Origin: CAILZL01 sp049840395
Lineage (GTDB): Bacteria; Pseudomonadota; Gammaproteobacteria; Steroidobacterales; Steroidobacteraceae
Reading direction: 5' to 3'
Length of the DNA: 64,000 nucleotides
NCBI GenBank assembly: GCA_049840395.1
Contig: JASGLD010000005.1
Location: 1,178,001 to 1,242,000, forward strand
The notes below the pieces were generated by a model that did not search any database, had not been told where the DNA came from, and was given only the letters and a program-made list of their open reading frames with translations. Below, in pieces: positions 35,319 through 44,108 of the stretch (within the stretch, counting starts at the first letter, position 1; every line of letters begins with the position of its first letter). Both the position numbers and the translations under genes were made by a program.

Positions 35319-35645
35319 TCAGGCACTCGGCAGCGCATCCGGATGGATGTTCGATCTGCGATAACGCCAGAAGGCAGGCAGGCGCGCACACAGACGCTGA
35401 CGCCCGCTACGCTGATAGTGCCGCCTCAGATGATGGAGCGCGCCGCCCCACAGCGCAGTGATGGCCAGCGGTACCGGTCGCACGATGCCCAGCAAGCCAA
35501 CTGTCGCTGACGAGCCGGTCAGTTGATAAATCTGCACCGGCAACGCCACCATGCTGAAGAAACTGCCAACGGTGCTCACCAACTGGCCAATGAAGACCAG
35601 TCGGAAATCGCGGTGATTACGCAGCGGCGAGATATCCAGCAGCAC
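35319..35645 (-). pseudogene. Remnant of an MFS exporter gene with internal deletion
   Basis: The first 70 or so codons read as the N terminus of an EntS-like (MFS_3) exporter: LLDISPLRNHRDFRLVFIGQLVSTVGSFFSMVALPVQIYQLTGSS and LLGIVRPVPLAITALWGGAL. The next loop does not follow. Instead about 40 residues rich in Arg lead to LCARLPAFWRYRRSNIH, which resembles the C-terminal end of the same family, and then a stop. A full protein has about 400 residues, so the middle appears to have been lost. It lies between the FAH and acetoacetate-decarboxylase-like genes on the same strand, consistent with a decayed operon partner. Confidence 0.6.
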
Positions 35646-35666
35646 GATGGCTTGGTAGTCGATTTA

Positions 35667-36488
35667 TCAGTCGATGATTTCCTGCGCGGCCAGATCGGCT
35701 ATGCCGGACATCTTCAAGACACGCGCACTACGGAATTCGCGCAATGGCAAAGAGGCCATCGCATTGATGAAGGTGTACTGCGTCGGCATGTCTTCCCAGC
35801 GCGCCGGATGAAATGCAAAGCTGCCGCTGCCCACCAGATGTTCGTGAATCTTCGGTGCGGGCGCCGCGCCCTTGCGGGCAATGGTCATCTGCGCAATGTC
35901 GGCCTTCTGCCAGTCACCGGTGCGCGCGTGATAGCGATACAACATGTTGGGCAGTGAAGGTTGCAGCGGTGTAGTGGCCGGCTTGAGTTGCCCAAGTTGC
36001 ATGTCGAAGAAGCGGAAGCCTTCCCAGTCGGCGCTGGCTGCATAGCTGTCGCCCATGCCCACTGGATTGGGAAGATTGGCGAACAACTTCGGTGAGCCCA
36101 ATTCATCGCGACCGGTAATGATCGGGTCGGCCATGTTTTCCCATAGCACTGGACAGTAGTTACCTTGCACTTCACCGTTCTTGCCCTCGAACACTGCGGG
36201 AATGCGCATAGTCAGGAAGTTGTAGCCGCGACCGGCCAGCCAACCGAGGTTGTGCTGCATCATGAAGTGCGCTTCCAGTATGGGCTCACCCAGCAAGCGA
36301 CAGCGTGGTGGCAGCACGCGAGTCAAGGCATCGGCATCCGACAGCGCCACTACGCATAGCGCCACCACGTCGCCGGTGAAGCGCAGATGTTCCTTGCTGG
36401 TCGGCATATTGCGCGGCCCGGCGGCTGCGCCCAGCGTGGCGGGCATGCGATAAATGGGTTGCAGTTCCGGATCGTCATGCTGGCTCAT
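35667..36488 (-). CDS. Acetoacetate decarboxylase-family protein
   Basis: This is a 273-residue protein of the ADC superfamily. The signature around the Schiff-base lysine is present as GRDELGSPKLFA, with K134 in the expected position, and beta-cone strands follow. Family members include true acetoacetate decarboxylases and related aldolase-dehydratases acting on pyruvate-derived beta-keto acids. Its pairing with an FAH-family gene favours a role in ring-cleavage product breakdown. Start at ATG 36488 (MSQHDDPELQPIYRMP). Confidence 0.82.
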   Translation of the reverse strand: MSQHDDPELQPIYRMPATLGAAAGPRNMPTSKEHLRFTGDVVALCVVALSDADALTRVLPPRCRLLGEPILEAHFMMQHNLGWLAGRGYNFLTMRIPAVFEGKNGEVQGNYCPVLWENMADPIITGRDELGSPKLFANLPNPVGMGDSYAASADWEGFRFFDMQLGQLKPATTPLQPSLPNMLYRYHARTGDWQKADIAQMTIARKGAAPAPKIHEHLVGSGSFAFHPARWEDMPTQYTFINAMASLPLREFRSARVLKMSGIADLAAQEIID

Positions 36489-36601
36489 AACGCGGCTCCA
36501 AATAAATTCACTTACTAATTATTTAAAAAAAGAAATATAGCACGTGGACACCGGGTCGCAGCGATGCGCGTACCTAACTGCCACCGACTGGAATTACGCG
36601 G

Positions 36602-37729
36602 TTATCTGCCGGCCAGTTTGAAGGTCACTGCCAGTGAGGTGATCGCCGCTACACCATGCCCATCCTGCTCTGCAGGATAGTAACTGGCGTTATCGAACCA
36701 CGCTAAGGCGGCTGCATCCAGTGCGGTTGAGCCGGATGACACCAGAACCGCCGCTGCCGTTGCGCAGCCGGAGTCGCTGATTTTCAGACTGAGCACGACC
36801 GAGCCTTCAATGTCATTGCGCCGGGCACTGGCAGGATAAAATTCATCAATATTACGGCTGGAACTGGCCAAGCGCGGCATCCTGTTTTCCGAGGTGCGTT
36901 GCGCCGCCGCACCGCAGGCGCTGTTGCGGTCGGTGTAGGTCAATGTGCTGCGATCAATGGGGGCTTGAGCACGATCCCGTGCCAGCTGGTTGCGTTCAGT
37001 GACATAGGCTTTGCGCAGTTGTTCCAGCCGAAATGCGGCCACGCGAAAATTTTCCTGCCGCAAGTCGTTGAGCGCCGCTGCTTCCAGTTTTTCAGTATCG
37101 ACACTGCGAATCAGCGACCGCGGCAAGCGATTGGCACTGACGAAGCTTTGCCACAGTTGTGCATTGCTATTGGTGCTGCGCACCTGTCGCCAATACAGAG
37201 ATAGATCGGTCAATAGTTTGAATCGCAGTCCCGCGCGTACCTGCGCCACGCCCAATGCAGCACGCGCACCCTCGGTATCGCCACGCGCCAGAAGTTCACT
37301 AGCGCTGCGCCGTTGTGCGGCAAACAGCTCCACAGTATCGGCATCCAGAATGTAATCGTCGATATCGTCGCGCAGTTTGCGACGGCGGAGATCGGCACCG
37401 TATTCCTCGCTGTTGGTGAGCGCTTGCAACGCTGCGGCGCGTAACAGATTCTCCTGTCTGTCCCACTCGTTCAGCAGGGACGTCTGTGATGTGGATGTTT
37501 GTGATGTGAGTGCAGGAGTGGATTCATCGGTCGGTATCTGCGCAATCGCCGGCAATGGATTTAGCAACGGCAACCAGCAAAGCCAACTCCAGATAGGTCC
37601 GGCGATCGTATGTCCGGTCAGCGATGCCGCAGCGCCTGGATGGTGAGCAAATAAACCGGGGTTCTTTCGTGTAAACCAGATTTCCGCCCGGGCCAGAACG
37701 ATACGCACGCTCATATTTGAAGTTCGCAT
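36602..37729 (-). CDS. TonB-like protein with C-terminal TonB domain
   Basis: This is a 375-residue protein from ATG 37729, with AGGAG at 37743-37739 as ribosome-binding site. A hydrophobic segment (TIAGPIWSWLCWLPLLNPLPAIAQ, about residues 40-63) is a signal or membrane anchor. The central region is alpha-helical and Arg/Ala/Leu-rich. The last 80 residues (ASARRNDIEGSVVLSLKISDSGC...AALAWFDNASYYP) match the TonB C-terminal fold. Classical TonB has a proline-rich linker; here a helical middle replaces it. It may energise a specific outer-membrane receptor. A much longer in-frame reading exists upstream but lacks a ribosome-binding site. Confidence 0.72.
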   Translation of the reverse strand: MRTSNMSVRIVLARAEIWFTRKNPGLFAHHPGAAASLTGHTIAGPIWSWLCWLPLLNPLPAIAQIPTDESTPALTSQTSTSQTSLLNEWDRQENLLRAAALQALTNSEEYGADLRRRKLRDDIDDYILDADTVELFAAQRRSASELLARGDTEGARAALGVAQVRAGLRFKLLTDLSLYWRQVRSTNSNAQLWQSFVSANRLPRSLIRSVDTEKLEAAALNDLRQENFRVAAFRLEQLRKAYVTERNQLARDRAQAPIDRSTLTYTDRNSACGAAAQRTSENRMPRLASSSRNIDEFYPASARRNDIEGSVVLSLKISDSGCATAAAVLVSSGSTALDAAALAWFDNASYYPAEQDGHGVAAITSLAVTFKLAGR

Positions 37730-38094
37730 ATCCAGATGCTCCTGATTGAAGGCGGCGGCTCGATCTGATTCTCTTACATGAGTCGATCGTTGACCAAGCG
37801 ATTCGGCAGGCAGATCGTTGCGTGGCCGGAGCAGGGCGGGTTCGGCTGGGTCGAATAAAATACACATAATTCCCTGCCGCGGGGATTGAATGCACCGCGG
37901 TCGCACGGTAAGGTCCGACGTGCTCAGACATCCGCAGGGCAGCGTGAGATTGGACAATAAAGTTTAATCGCTCAAACCGGTAGACCGGTCCTGCGTAGAT
38001 TTTATAAATCAAGCAAGTCGTGCCACGCCCCAGTTCGGCCACATGACGCGGTGCCGATCGAGGCGAGCGCGGCAACCATTCAAGAGGTTGTTGC
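37730..38094. other. Divergent intergenic region between TonB-like and MFS genes
   Basis: These 365 bp separate two divergent genes. TATAAA at 38003-38008 is the best -10-like sequence for the MFS gene, but no matching -35 is present. No ORF with coding character was seen. Confidence 0.4.
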
Positions 38095-39351
38095 ATGCAG
38101 CAAAAGAAATTCTATTACGGCTGGTTCGTGGCCATGGCCAGTGCCTTGGGCATTGCCAGCAGCATCGGTGCTTTTGTGGCGGCCACCATCGGTTTGCTGA
38201 TCGGTCCGCTTGGCGCGGAATACGGTTGGACCAAAACACAAATCGTACTGGCGCCCAGTTGGGCCACCGGTGCGACCATTTTAGTCGCGCCTTTCCTGGG
38301 CAGCCTGGTCGATAAGTTTGGCGCACGCCGCATCATCGGCATTTCCTTCGTTATCGAAGCCATCATCATCGCTTCGTTCTACTTCATCAACGACAGCCTG
38401 CCGCAGTTCTATGCGCGCTACTTCCTGTTCGCCATTCTGGCCACCGGCACCACCGCAATTGCCTTCGCCAAGCTGATTGCGCGCTGGTTCGATAAGCGGC
38501 GCGGTCTGGCCATGGGCATTGTGCTGGCCGGACAAGGGTTGGGTAGTTTCGTCTGGCTGCGCGCCACGCAATGGCTGATCGACATGCATGGCTGGCGCGA
38601 AACCTGTCTGTATCTCGCCGCTTATGTGGCCTTGGTGGCACTGCCCATCATCATGTTGGTGGTGCGTGAATCGCCGCAATCCATCGGCTTGAACGTGGAT
38701 GGCGTTAGCGATGTCGATGCGGCTATCAACACGCCTGCCGCGCGCGAACTCACCGGGCAAACCCGTGCCGAAGCGATGCGTATTCCACAGTTCTGGTTGA
38801 TCGCCATCACCAATCTATTGCTGGGCTTCGGCATGAATGCGGTGATCATCAATGCCGTGCCCATTATGACCACGCAGGGCGCTACGGTGCAGACGGCGGC
38901 AGCGGTGGTCAGCACCCTGTTCCTGGCCTTGGTGGTGGGGCGCATTTCCTCCGGCTGGTTTATGGATCGATTCTTTGCGCCGCATGTGGCCATTGGTTAT
39001 TTGCTGCTGCCCATCATTGGCGTAACGGTGCTGAGTCAGAACGCGTCGGGCCTCAATGCCTACATTGGGGTGATGCTGGTGGGCCTGGCCACCGGTGCCG
39101 AGGTGGATGTCATTGCCTATGTCACCAGTCGTTACTTCGGCTTGAAGCAGTACAGCGCTATCTATGCCGTGTACTACTCGATGTTCAATATCGGTTCGGC
39201 GGTGGGGCCGGTGGTGGTGTCGGGTATGGCTGAATCCCAGGGCAGCTATGCTCAGCCCCTGTACCTGGTGGTTGGCATCATTGCCGTTTGCTGTGTGCTG
39301 TTCTACAGCTTCAGGCCCTTCCCCGCACAGTACGTTGCAGCAGAAAAATAG
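38095..39351 (+). CDS. MFS transporter, OFA / monocarboxylate type
   Basis: This is a 418-residue transporter with 12 expected helices. YYGWFVAMASALGIASSIGAF at TM1, GSLVDKFGARRIIG in loop 2-3, and ARWFDKRRGLAMGIVLAGQGLGSF at TM4-5 are typical of the oxalate:formate antiporter / monocarboxylate group. Expected substrates are small organic anions. It is divergent from the TonB-like gene and close to the FAH and ADC-like genes, so it may import their precursor. Confidence 0.85.
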   Translation: MQQKKFYYGWFVAMASALGIASSIGAFVAATIGLLIGPLGAEYGWTKTQIVLAPSWATGATILVAPFLGSLVDKFGARRIIGISFVIEAIIIASFYFINDSLPQFYARYFLFAILATGTTAIAFAKLIARWFDKRRGLAMGIVLAGQGLGSFVWLRATQWLIDMHGWRETCLYLAAYVALVALPIIMLVVRESPQSIGLNVDGVSDVDAAINTPAARELTGQTRAEAMRIPQFWLIAITNLLLGFGMNAVIINAVPIMTTQGATVQTAAAVVSTLFLALVVGRISSGWFMDRFFAPHVAIGYLLLPIIGVTVLSQNASGLNAYIGVMLVGLATGAEVDVIAYVTSRYFGLKQYSAIYAVYYSMFNIGSAVGPVVVSGMAESQGSYAQPLYLVVGIIAVCCVLFYSFRPFPAQYVAAEK

Positions 39352-39380
39352 CTGGCTCGCAGCGCTGTTGATGGTTTTTA

Positions 39381-39418
39381 TGAAGGCGGGGCGTCATCGC
39401 GTCCCGCCTTCATTTTTT
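39381..39418 (+). terminator. Rho-independent terminator after the MFS gene
   Basis: TGAAGGCGGG (39381-39390) and CCCGCCTTCA (39403-39412) form a 10-bp stem with a 12-nt loop, followed by TTTTTT. Confidence 0.88.
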
Positions 39419-39534
39419 ATGCAAGTGTTGCTCGGCGGTGCTCAAGCGCATTGTCTCGTTCTGTTATCCGGTTATCATGCCCCGGAATTGCATTGCGCCT
39501 ACACTGAGGCAAACAACTCGCATCGGGAAATCAC

Positions 39535-40248
39535 ATGCGTAAAAACGCTGGATTCTGCGGGCAGGAAGCAATCGCACCGGGGATGAGCAAATTGCGCGGC
39601 GACTGGGTGGTCGCTTTTGGGGTGGTCGCTTTATCGCTGAGTACTTCGGTGCTCGCTGCGCCCTTGACGGTGCAGGTATTGGACCGTTCCGGTAAACCCG
39701 TTCCGGAAGTGGTGGTGACTTTTAACGATGGTCGCAGCACTGCGGTGACGCCGACCAATCTCAGCATGACCATGGATCAGATGAGCATGCGTTTCGTGCC
39801 GCAGGTGTTGGTGGTGCCGACGGGCGCCAGCGTCAAATTTCCCAACTCCGATTCGGTCAGTCACCAGGTGTATTCGTTCTCGCCTGCGAAAACTTTCCAG
39901 ATCTCGCTGTATAAAAATAATTCGACCAGTCCTGCCGTATTGTTCGATAAACCCGGGCTGGTGGTAGTGGGCTGCAACATCCACGACTCCATGGTGGGCT
40001 ATGTGTATGTCACGGATGCGGCGGGATACGGCAAAACCGATGCGCGCGGTGCAGTGAATTGGAATGTGCCAAATAATGGGTCGGTATCTATTACCTTGTG
40101 GAGTCCATTACTGGCGGAGCCGGAGGGCAATCTCAAGCGTACTGTGCAAATCACCGCCAACACGGCGCAGCAAGTGGAATTCAAATTGAGCAAGGCGCTG
40201 CGCACCAATCCTCAACCTCAGCCGCGTCATACCGATTGGGATTATTGA
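39535..40248 (+). CDS. Exported cupredoxin-like protein (methylamine-utilisation type)
   Basis: This is a 237-residue protein with a signal peptide (WVVAFGVVALSLSTSVLAAP, cleavage near residue 41). A plastocyanin-like fold with type-1 copper ligands is evident: H110 in SDSVSHQVYSF, and C147, H150 and M153 in VVVGCNIHDSMVGY. Proteins of this sort are annotated as 'methylamine utilization protein' although most lie outside mau loci. It is probably a periplasmic electron carrier or copper protein. An alternative start at ATG 39583 would give a shorter, cleaner signal peptide. Operon with the next gene. Confidence 0.78.
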   Translation: MRKNAGFCGQEAIAPGMSKLRGDWVVAFGVVALSLSTSVLAAPLTVQVLDRSGKPVPEVVVTFNDGRSTAVTPTNLSMTMDQMSMRFVPQVLVVPTGASVKFPNSDSVSHQVYSFSPAKTFQISLYKNNSTSPAVLFDKPGLVVVGCNIHDSMVGYVYVTDAAGYGKTDARGAVNWNVPNNGSVSITLWSPLLAEPEGNLKRTVQITANTAQQVEFKLSKALRTNPQPQPRHTDWDY

Positions 40249-40273
40249 GTTGCTAAATGGGGGCCAACTTAGG

Positions 40274-41494
40274 ATGAAGTGCATGCAGCATGGTCTGCAA
40301 CTTGTAATCGCATTGACGGCCTTCGTTGGCGCTGCGGCAAGCGCCGGTGAGCCGTTGGATGTGCGAGTGGGAGTGGACTTGCGCGCAGTAGCCGCCGACA
40401 GTCCGCAGTCTTTCTTACAGGGCGGTTTGGGACGCACTCGATTCGATGAGGATCACCAAGGTCTGCGTTTTGGCAGTGCTTATCTGGCGGCCCGCTACCG
40501 CTTAGGCGATACCGTCACGATGAATGCCGATGCGCTGTCCTATGCCGATGGCAATGGTGCGGGCGTCGATGTCACCGAGGCTTATTTGCAGTGGCGACCC
40601 TTTCCCAGCGGACCCTGGCGAGTCAGTGCCAAACTGGGCGCGTTCTATCCCGGCGTTTCAATGGAACATCGTGGTCCGGCCTGGACGCCGGTGTACACAC
40701 TCACGCCCTCGGCATTGAATGCCTGGATCGGTGAGGAGCTGCGCGCCATCGGTGTGGAAGCCGAGCTGCGCTGGCTGGGCGCCAGCAGTGGTTATCAGGG
40801 CGATGTGGCGTTGATTGGTGGCGTGTACGGCTGGAACGATCCCATCGGTGTGGTGATCGCCGCGCGCGGTTGGGCGCCGCATGAACGACAGACGGGGCTG
40901 TTCGGTTACCTGCCCACGCCTGGCTATCCCCAAGAACACATCCATGAATTCCGTGAGATAGACGGTCGCCCCGGTTACTACGCGGGCCTGTCCTGGCGGC
41001 ATGCCGATGCTTTGGAATTGCGCGGCTATCACTATGACAATCGTGCCGATCCGGGGGCGAAGGAACAGGTGTATGCCTGGTTGACGCGCTTCGACGCCGT
41101 GGGCGCGCGCTGGCAGCCCGATGCGCACTGGACGGCATTGGCACAGGTGTTGCGCGGCGATACTTACATCGGCCCGCAGGCCACCTGGGGACAGGGTTGG
41201 GATATGGACGCGTGGTTCGTGCTTGGCAGTTACGAGTGGGGTGCTTGGCGTGCTTCGCTGCGCTATGAAGAGTTTGGCCTGGAACAGTTCAAGGGCGCGG
41301 GCGCGCCTCTGTATGACGATGATGGCCATGCCCTAACCCTCGGTGCTGCCTGGCAGTTGGCGGACAGCTGGCAATTGGCTGCGGAATGGCTGCAGGTGCA
41401 CAGCACTTTCGGCGCGCGCCAGGATTTGGGGCTGGCGCCTCGGCAGGATGAGCGGCAGCTGCAGTTATCCCTCAGTCATCAGTGGCATTGGTGA
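40274..41494 (+). CDS. Putative outer-membrane beta-barrel protein
   Basis: This is a protein of about 406 residues with signal peptide MKCMQHGLQLVIALTAFVGAAASAG. It has many alternating amphipathic strands rich in W and Y (LRFGSAYLAARYRLGDTVTMNADALSYA, YAGLSWRHADALELRGYHYDN) and a terminal aromatic (HQWHW), as in outer-membrane barrels assembled by BamA. No known porin family was recognised. Alternative starts: ATG 40283, or a TTG at 40250. It begins 25 bp after the cupredoxin-like gene, so the two are probably expressed together. Confidence 0.65.
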   Translation: MKCMQHGLQLVIALTAFVGAAASAGEPLDVRVGVDLRAVAADSPQSFLQGGLGRTRFDEDHQGLRFGSAYLAARYRLGDTVTMNADALSYADGNGAGVDVTEAYLQWRPFPSGPWRVSAKLGAFYPGVSMEHRGPAWTPVYTLTPSALNAWIGEELRAIGVEAELRWLGASSGYQGDVALIGGVYGWNDPIGVVIAARGWAPHERQTGLFGYLPTPGYPQEHIHEFREIDGRPGYYAGLSWRHADALELRGYHYDNRADPGAKEQVYAWLTRFDAVGARWQPDAHWTALAQVLRGDTYIGPQATWGQGWDMDAWFVLGSYEWGAWRASLRYEEFGLEQFKGAGAPLYDDDGHALTLGAAWQLADSWQLAAEWLQVHSTFGARQDLGLAPRQDERQLQLSLSHQWHW

Positions 41495-41658
41495 TGGTTC
41501 TGGGTTGAATGCAACTGTTTGATTGCCATAACTAAAATTGGGGTTTTGGCGAGGCTGCAGCCGAGCCTGCTACCGGGTCCATTGCGGTTATCCGGTTGGA
41601 AAACACGGTGCCGGCCCGTATCCTTGTCGCCCCGTTCCCGCTTGGCTCAAATCCGTCG

Positions 41659-43032
41659 ATGCCCCGTCTGTTTATCCGTACCTTTGGCTGCCAGATGAAT
41701 GAATACGATTCAGCGAAGATGCTGGATGTGCTCAACGCGGCCGCCGGTTATGAGCTGACCGAAGATCCTGCCGCCGCCGATGTGTTGCTGCTCAACACCT
41801 GTTCCATCCGCGAGAAGGCTCAAGAGAAAGTGTTCTCGGAACTGGGTAGATGGCGGCCATTCAAGCAACGCAAGCCCGGCACGATTATCGGCGTGGGCGG
41901 TTGCGTAGCCAGTCAGGAAGGCGCGGCCATTACCGAACGCGCGCCCTTCGTTGACCTAGTGTTCGGCCCGCAAACCTTGCATCGCCTGCCGGAGATGATC
42001 GCGGCGTTACGCAACACCGGCAAATCGCAGGTGGATGTCAGCTTCCCCGAAGTCGAAAAATTCGATCGCATGCCCGAGCCGCGTGCCGAAGGCGCCACGG
42101 CTTTCGTATCCATCATCGAAGGCTGCAGCAAGTTCTGTACTTTCTGTGTGGTGCCCTATACGCGCGGCGAAGAAGTCAGTCGTCCTTTCAATCAGGTGAT
42201 GCAGGAAGTGCGCAGCCTCGCGGCGCAGGGCGTCAAAGAAATCAATTTGCTCGGTCAGACCGTGAATGCTTACGCGGGTGAGTTTGAAGATGGTGAGGAG
42301 TGCGATCTGGCGACCTTGATTCGTCATGTGGCCGAGGTAGAAGGCATCGAGCGCATTCGCTTCACCACTTCGCATCCCGTGGAATTCAACGACGCCTTGA
42401 TCGCTGCCTATCGCGACGTGCCCAAGCTGGCCAATTACCTGCATCTGCCGGTGCAGAGCGGTTCGGATCGCGTGCTGTCGCTGATGGGTCGTCGCCACAT
42501 GGCGCTGGAATACAAGCAGAAGATCCGTAAGCTGCGTGATGTGCGGCCTGGTATCAGTATCTCGTCGGACTTTATTGTTGGTTTCCCCGGTGAGACCGAG
42601 AAAGACTTTGAAGACACCATGAACTTGGTGGCCTCGGTGGGCTTCGATCAATCTTTCAGCTTCATCTACAGTCGTCGTCCCGGTACGCCGGCGGCGTCAT
42701 TACTGGATGAAGTGACCCATGAAGAAAAGCAGCAACGTTTGGAGCGCTTGCAAGCGCGCTTGAACAGCCAGGCCTTCGCTATCAGCCAGAAGATGGTGGG
42801 CAGCGTGCAGCGCGTGATGGTGACCGGCTATTCCAAGAAGAATGAGCAGGCACTCTCCGGTCGTACCGAGAATCAACGCTGGGTGCATTTCGATGGACCC
42901 GCAACCGTCATCAATCAGTTTGTCGATGTGTTGATCACCGACGCCATGCCCAATTCGCTGCGTGGACGTTGGTTGCCGGAAGGCGCTGGCGTCTTGGTCA
43001 ATGACGGCGCTGCGCAAGTGGCGGCAGGTTGA
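41659..43032 (+). CDS. miaB: tRNA-2-methylthio-N6-dimethylallyladenosine synthase
   Basis: MiaB is a radical-SAM methylthiotransferase that modifies A37 of tRNAs reading UNN codons. Starting at MPRLFIRTFGCQMNEYDSAKM (457 residues), the N-terminal cluster cysteines are C11, C48 and C82, and the radical-SAM cluster is C155, C159 and C162 (GCSKFCTFC). A C-terminal TRAM domain ends near residue 445. Longer readings from TTG 41596 or GTG 41611 add residues not found in the family. First gene of the miaB-phoH-ybeY-corC group. Confidence 0.95.
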   Translation: MPRLFIRTFGCQMNEYDSAKMLDVLNAAAGYELTEDPAAADVLLLNTCSIREKAQEKVFSELGRWRPFKQRKPGTIIGVGGCVASQEGAAITERAPFVDLVFGPQTLHRLPEMIAALRNTGKSQVDVSFPEVEKFDRMPEPRAEGATAFVSIIEGCSKFCTFCVVPYTRGEEVSRPFNQVMQEVRSLAAQGVKEINLLGQTVNAYAGEFEDGEECDLATLIRHVAEVEGIERIRFTTSHPVEFNDALIAAYRDVPKLANYLHLPVQSGSDRVLSLMGRRHMALEYKQKIRKLRDVRPGISISSDFIVGFPGETEKDFEDTMNLVASVGFDQSFSFIYSRRPGTPAASLLDEVTHEEKQQRLERLQARLNSQAFAISQKMVGSVQRVMVTGYSKKNEQALSGRTENQRWVHFDGPATVINQFVDVLITDAMPNSLRGRWLPEGAGVLVNDGAAQVAAG

Positions 43033-43070
43033 TTTGTGTATTTATTTAAACGAGTGATCAAAACACTTTT

Positions 43071-44108
43071 GTGAACGCACCCCTTACCAAGACTGCAGCC
43101 ACTACGCGTGAGCTGACACTGGAATCCTCGGACAACAGCCGGCTGGCCAACTTGGTCGGTCCCATGGATGAAAATCTGCGCCAGGTGGAAGCCCGTCTGG
43201 GTGTGGAGATACGCCGACGTGGCGCGGCGCTCAAAGTCATCGGCGCTGAGCCGAAGCTCGACCAGGCATTGCAGGTCCTGAAGCATCTGGATCAATTGTC
43301 GGCGCAGGAAGATCTCACGCCGGACCGCGTGCATCTGTGCATACAGGATGTCAGCGGCAGTGCCGAGGCGCTGTACGATCCGGCAGAGCTGCAACAAGAT
43401 CCGGTGATTCACACGCTGCGTGGTGGCGTGCGTGGCCGCGGCGCCAATCAGCGCCAGTACCTGAGCAACATCCGTAGTCACGATCTCACTTTCGGCATCG
43501 GCCCGGCCGGTACCGGCAAGACTTATCTGGCCGTGGCCTGTGCGGTGGATGCGCTGCAATCGGATCGCGTGCGTCGCATCGTGCTGGTACGACCGGCGGT
43601 GGAAGCAGGCGAACGTTTGGGTTTCTTGCCCGGCGATTTGACGCAGAAGGTCGATCCGTATTTGCGTCCCATGTACGACGCGCTCTACGACATGATGGGT
43701 TTCGATCGCGTCGGCAAGGCCATCGAACGCAATGTCATTGAAGTGGCGCCGTTGGCCTTCATGCGCGGTCGCTCGCTCAACGACTCCTTCATCATTCTCG
43801 ATGAAGCGCAGAACACTACCGTGGAACAGATGAAGATGTTCCTCACCCGCATTGGGTTTGGTTCCAAAGCAGTGGTGACCGGCGACATCACGCAGACCGA
43901 TTTGCCACGCCATCAAACCTCGGGCCTGCGCCATGTGATGGATATTCTGCCCGGCGTGGAAGGTGTGGCCTTTACTAACTTCCATTCCAAAGATGTGGTG
44001 CGTCATCCATTGGTGCAGCGCATTGTGCAGGCTTACGAACGGCGACAGCGCGAGATCGATGCGCGTATTGCTCGCAGTGACGATCAACAAGATGGCAACC
44101 AGAACTAA
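43071..44108 (+). CDS. ybeZ: PhoH-like ATPase (YbeZ)
   Basis: This is a PhoH/YbeZ-family NTPase of 345 residues with a GTG start. The Walker A motif is GPAGTGKT (144-151), Walker B is FIILDEAQN, and VTGDITQTDLP follows. YbeZ works with the endoribonuclease YbeY in rRNA maturation and ribosome quality control in E. coli. The adjacent overlap with ybeY (17 bp) supports the partnership. An acidic/polar tail (DDQQDGNQN) ends the protein. Confidence 0.94.
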   Translation: MNAPLTKTAATTRELTLESSDNSRLANLVGPMDENLRQVEARLGVEIRRRGAALKVIGAEPKLDQALQVLKHLDQLSAQEDLTPDRVHLCIQDVSGSAEALYDPAELQQDPVIHTLRGGVRGRGANQRQYLSNIRSHDLTFGIGPAGTGKTYLAVACAVDALQSDRVRRIVLVRPAVEAGERLGFLPGDLTQKVDPYLRPMYDALYDMMGFDRVGKAIERNVIEVAPLAFMRGRSLNDSFIILDEAQNTTVEQMKMFLTRIGFGSKAVVTGDITQTDLPRHQTSGLRHVMDILPGVEGVAFTNFHSKDVVRHPLVQRIVQAYERRQREIDARIARSDDQQDGNQN

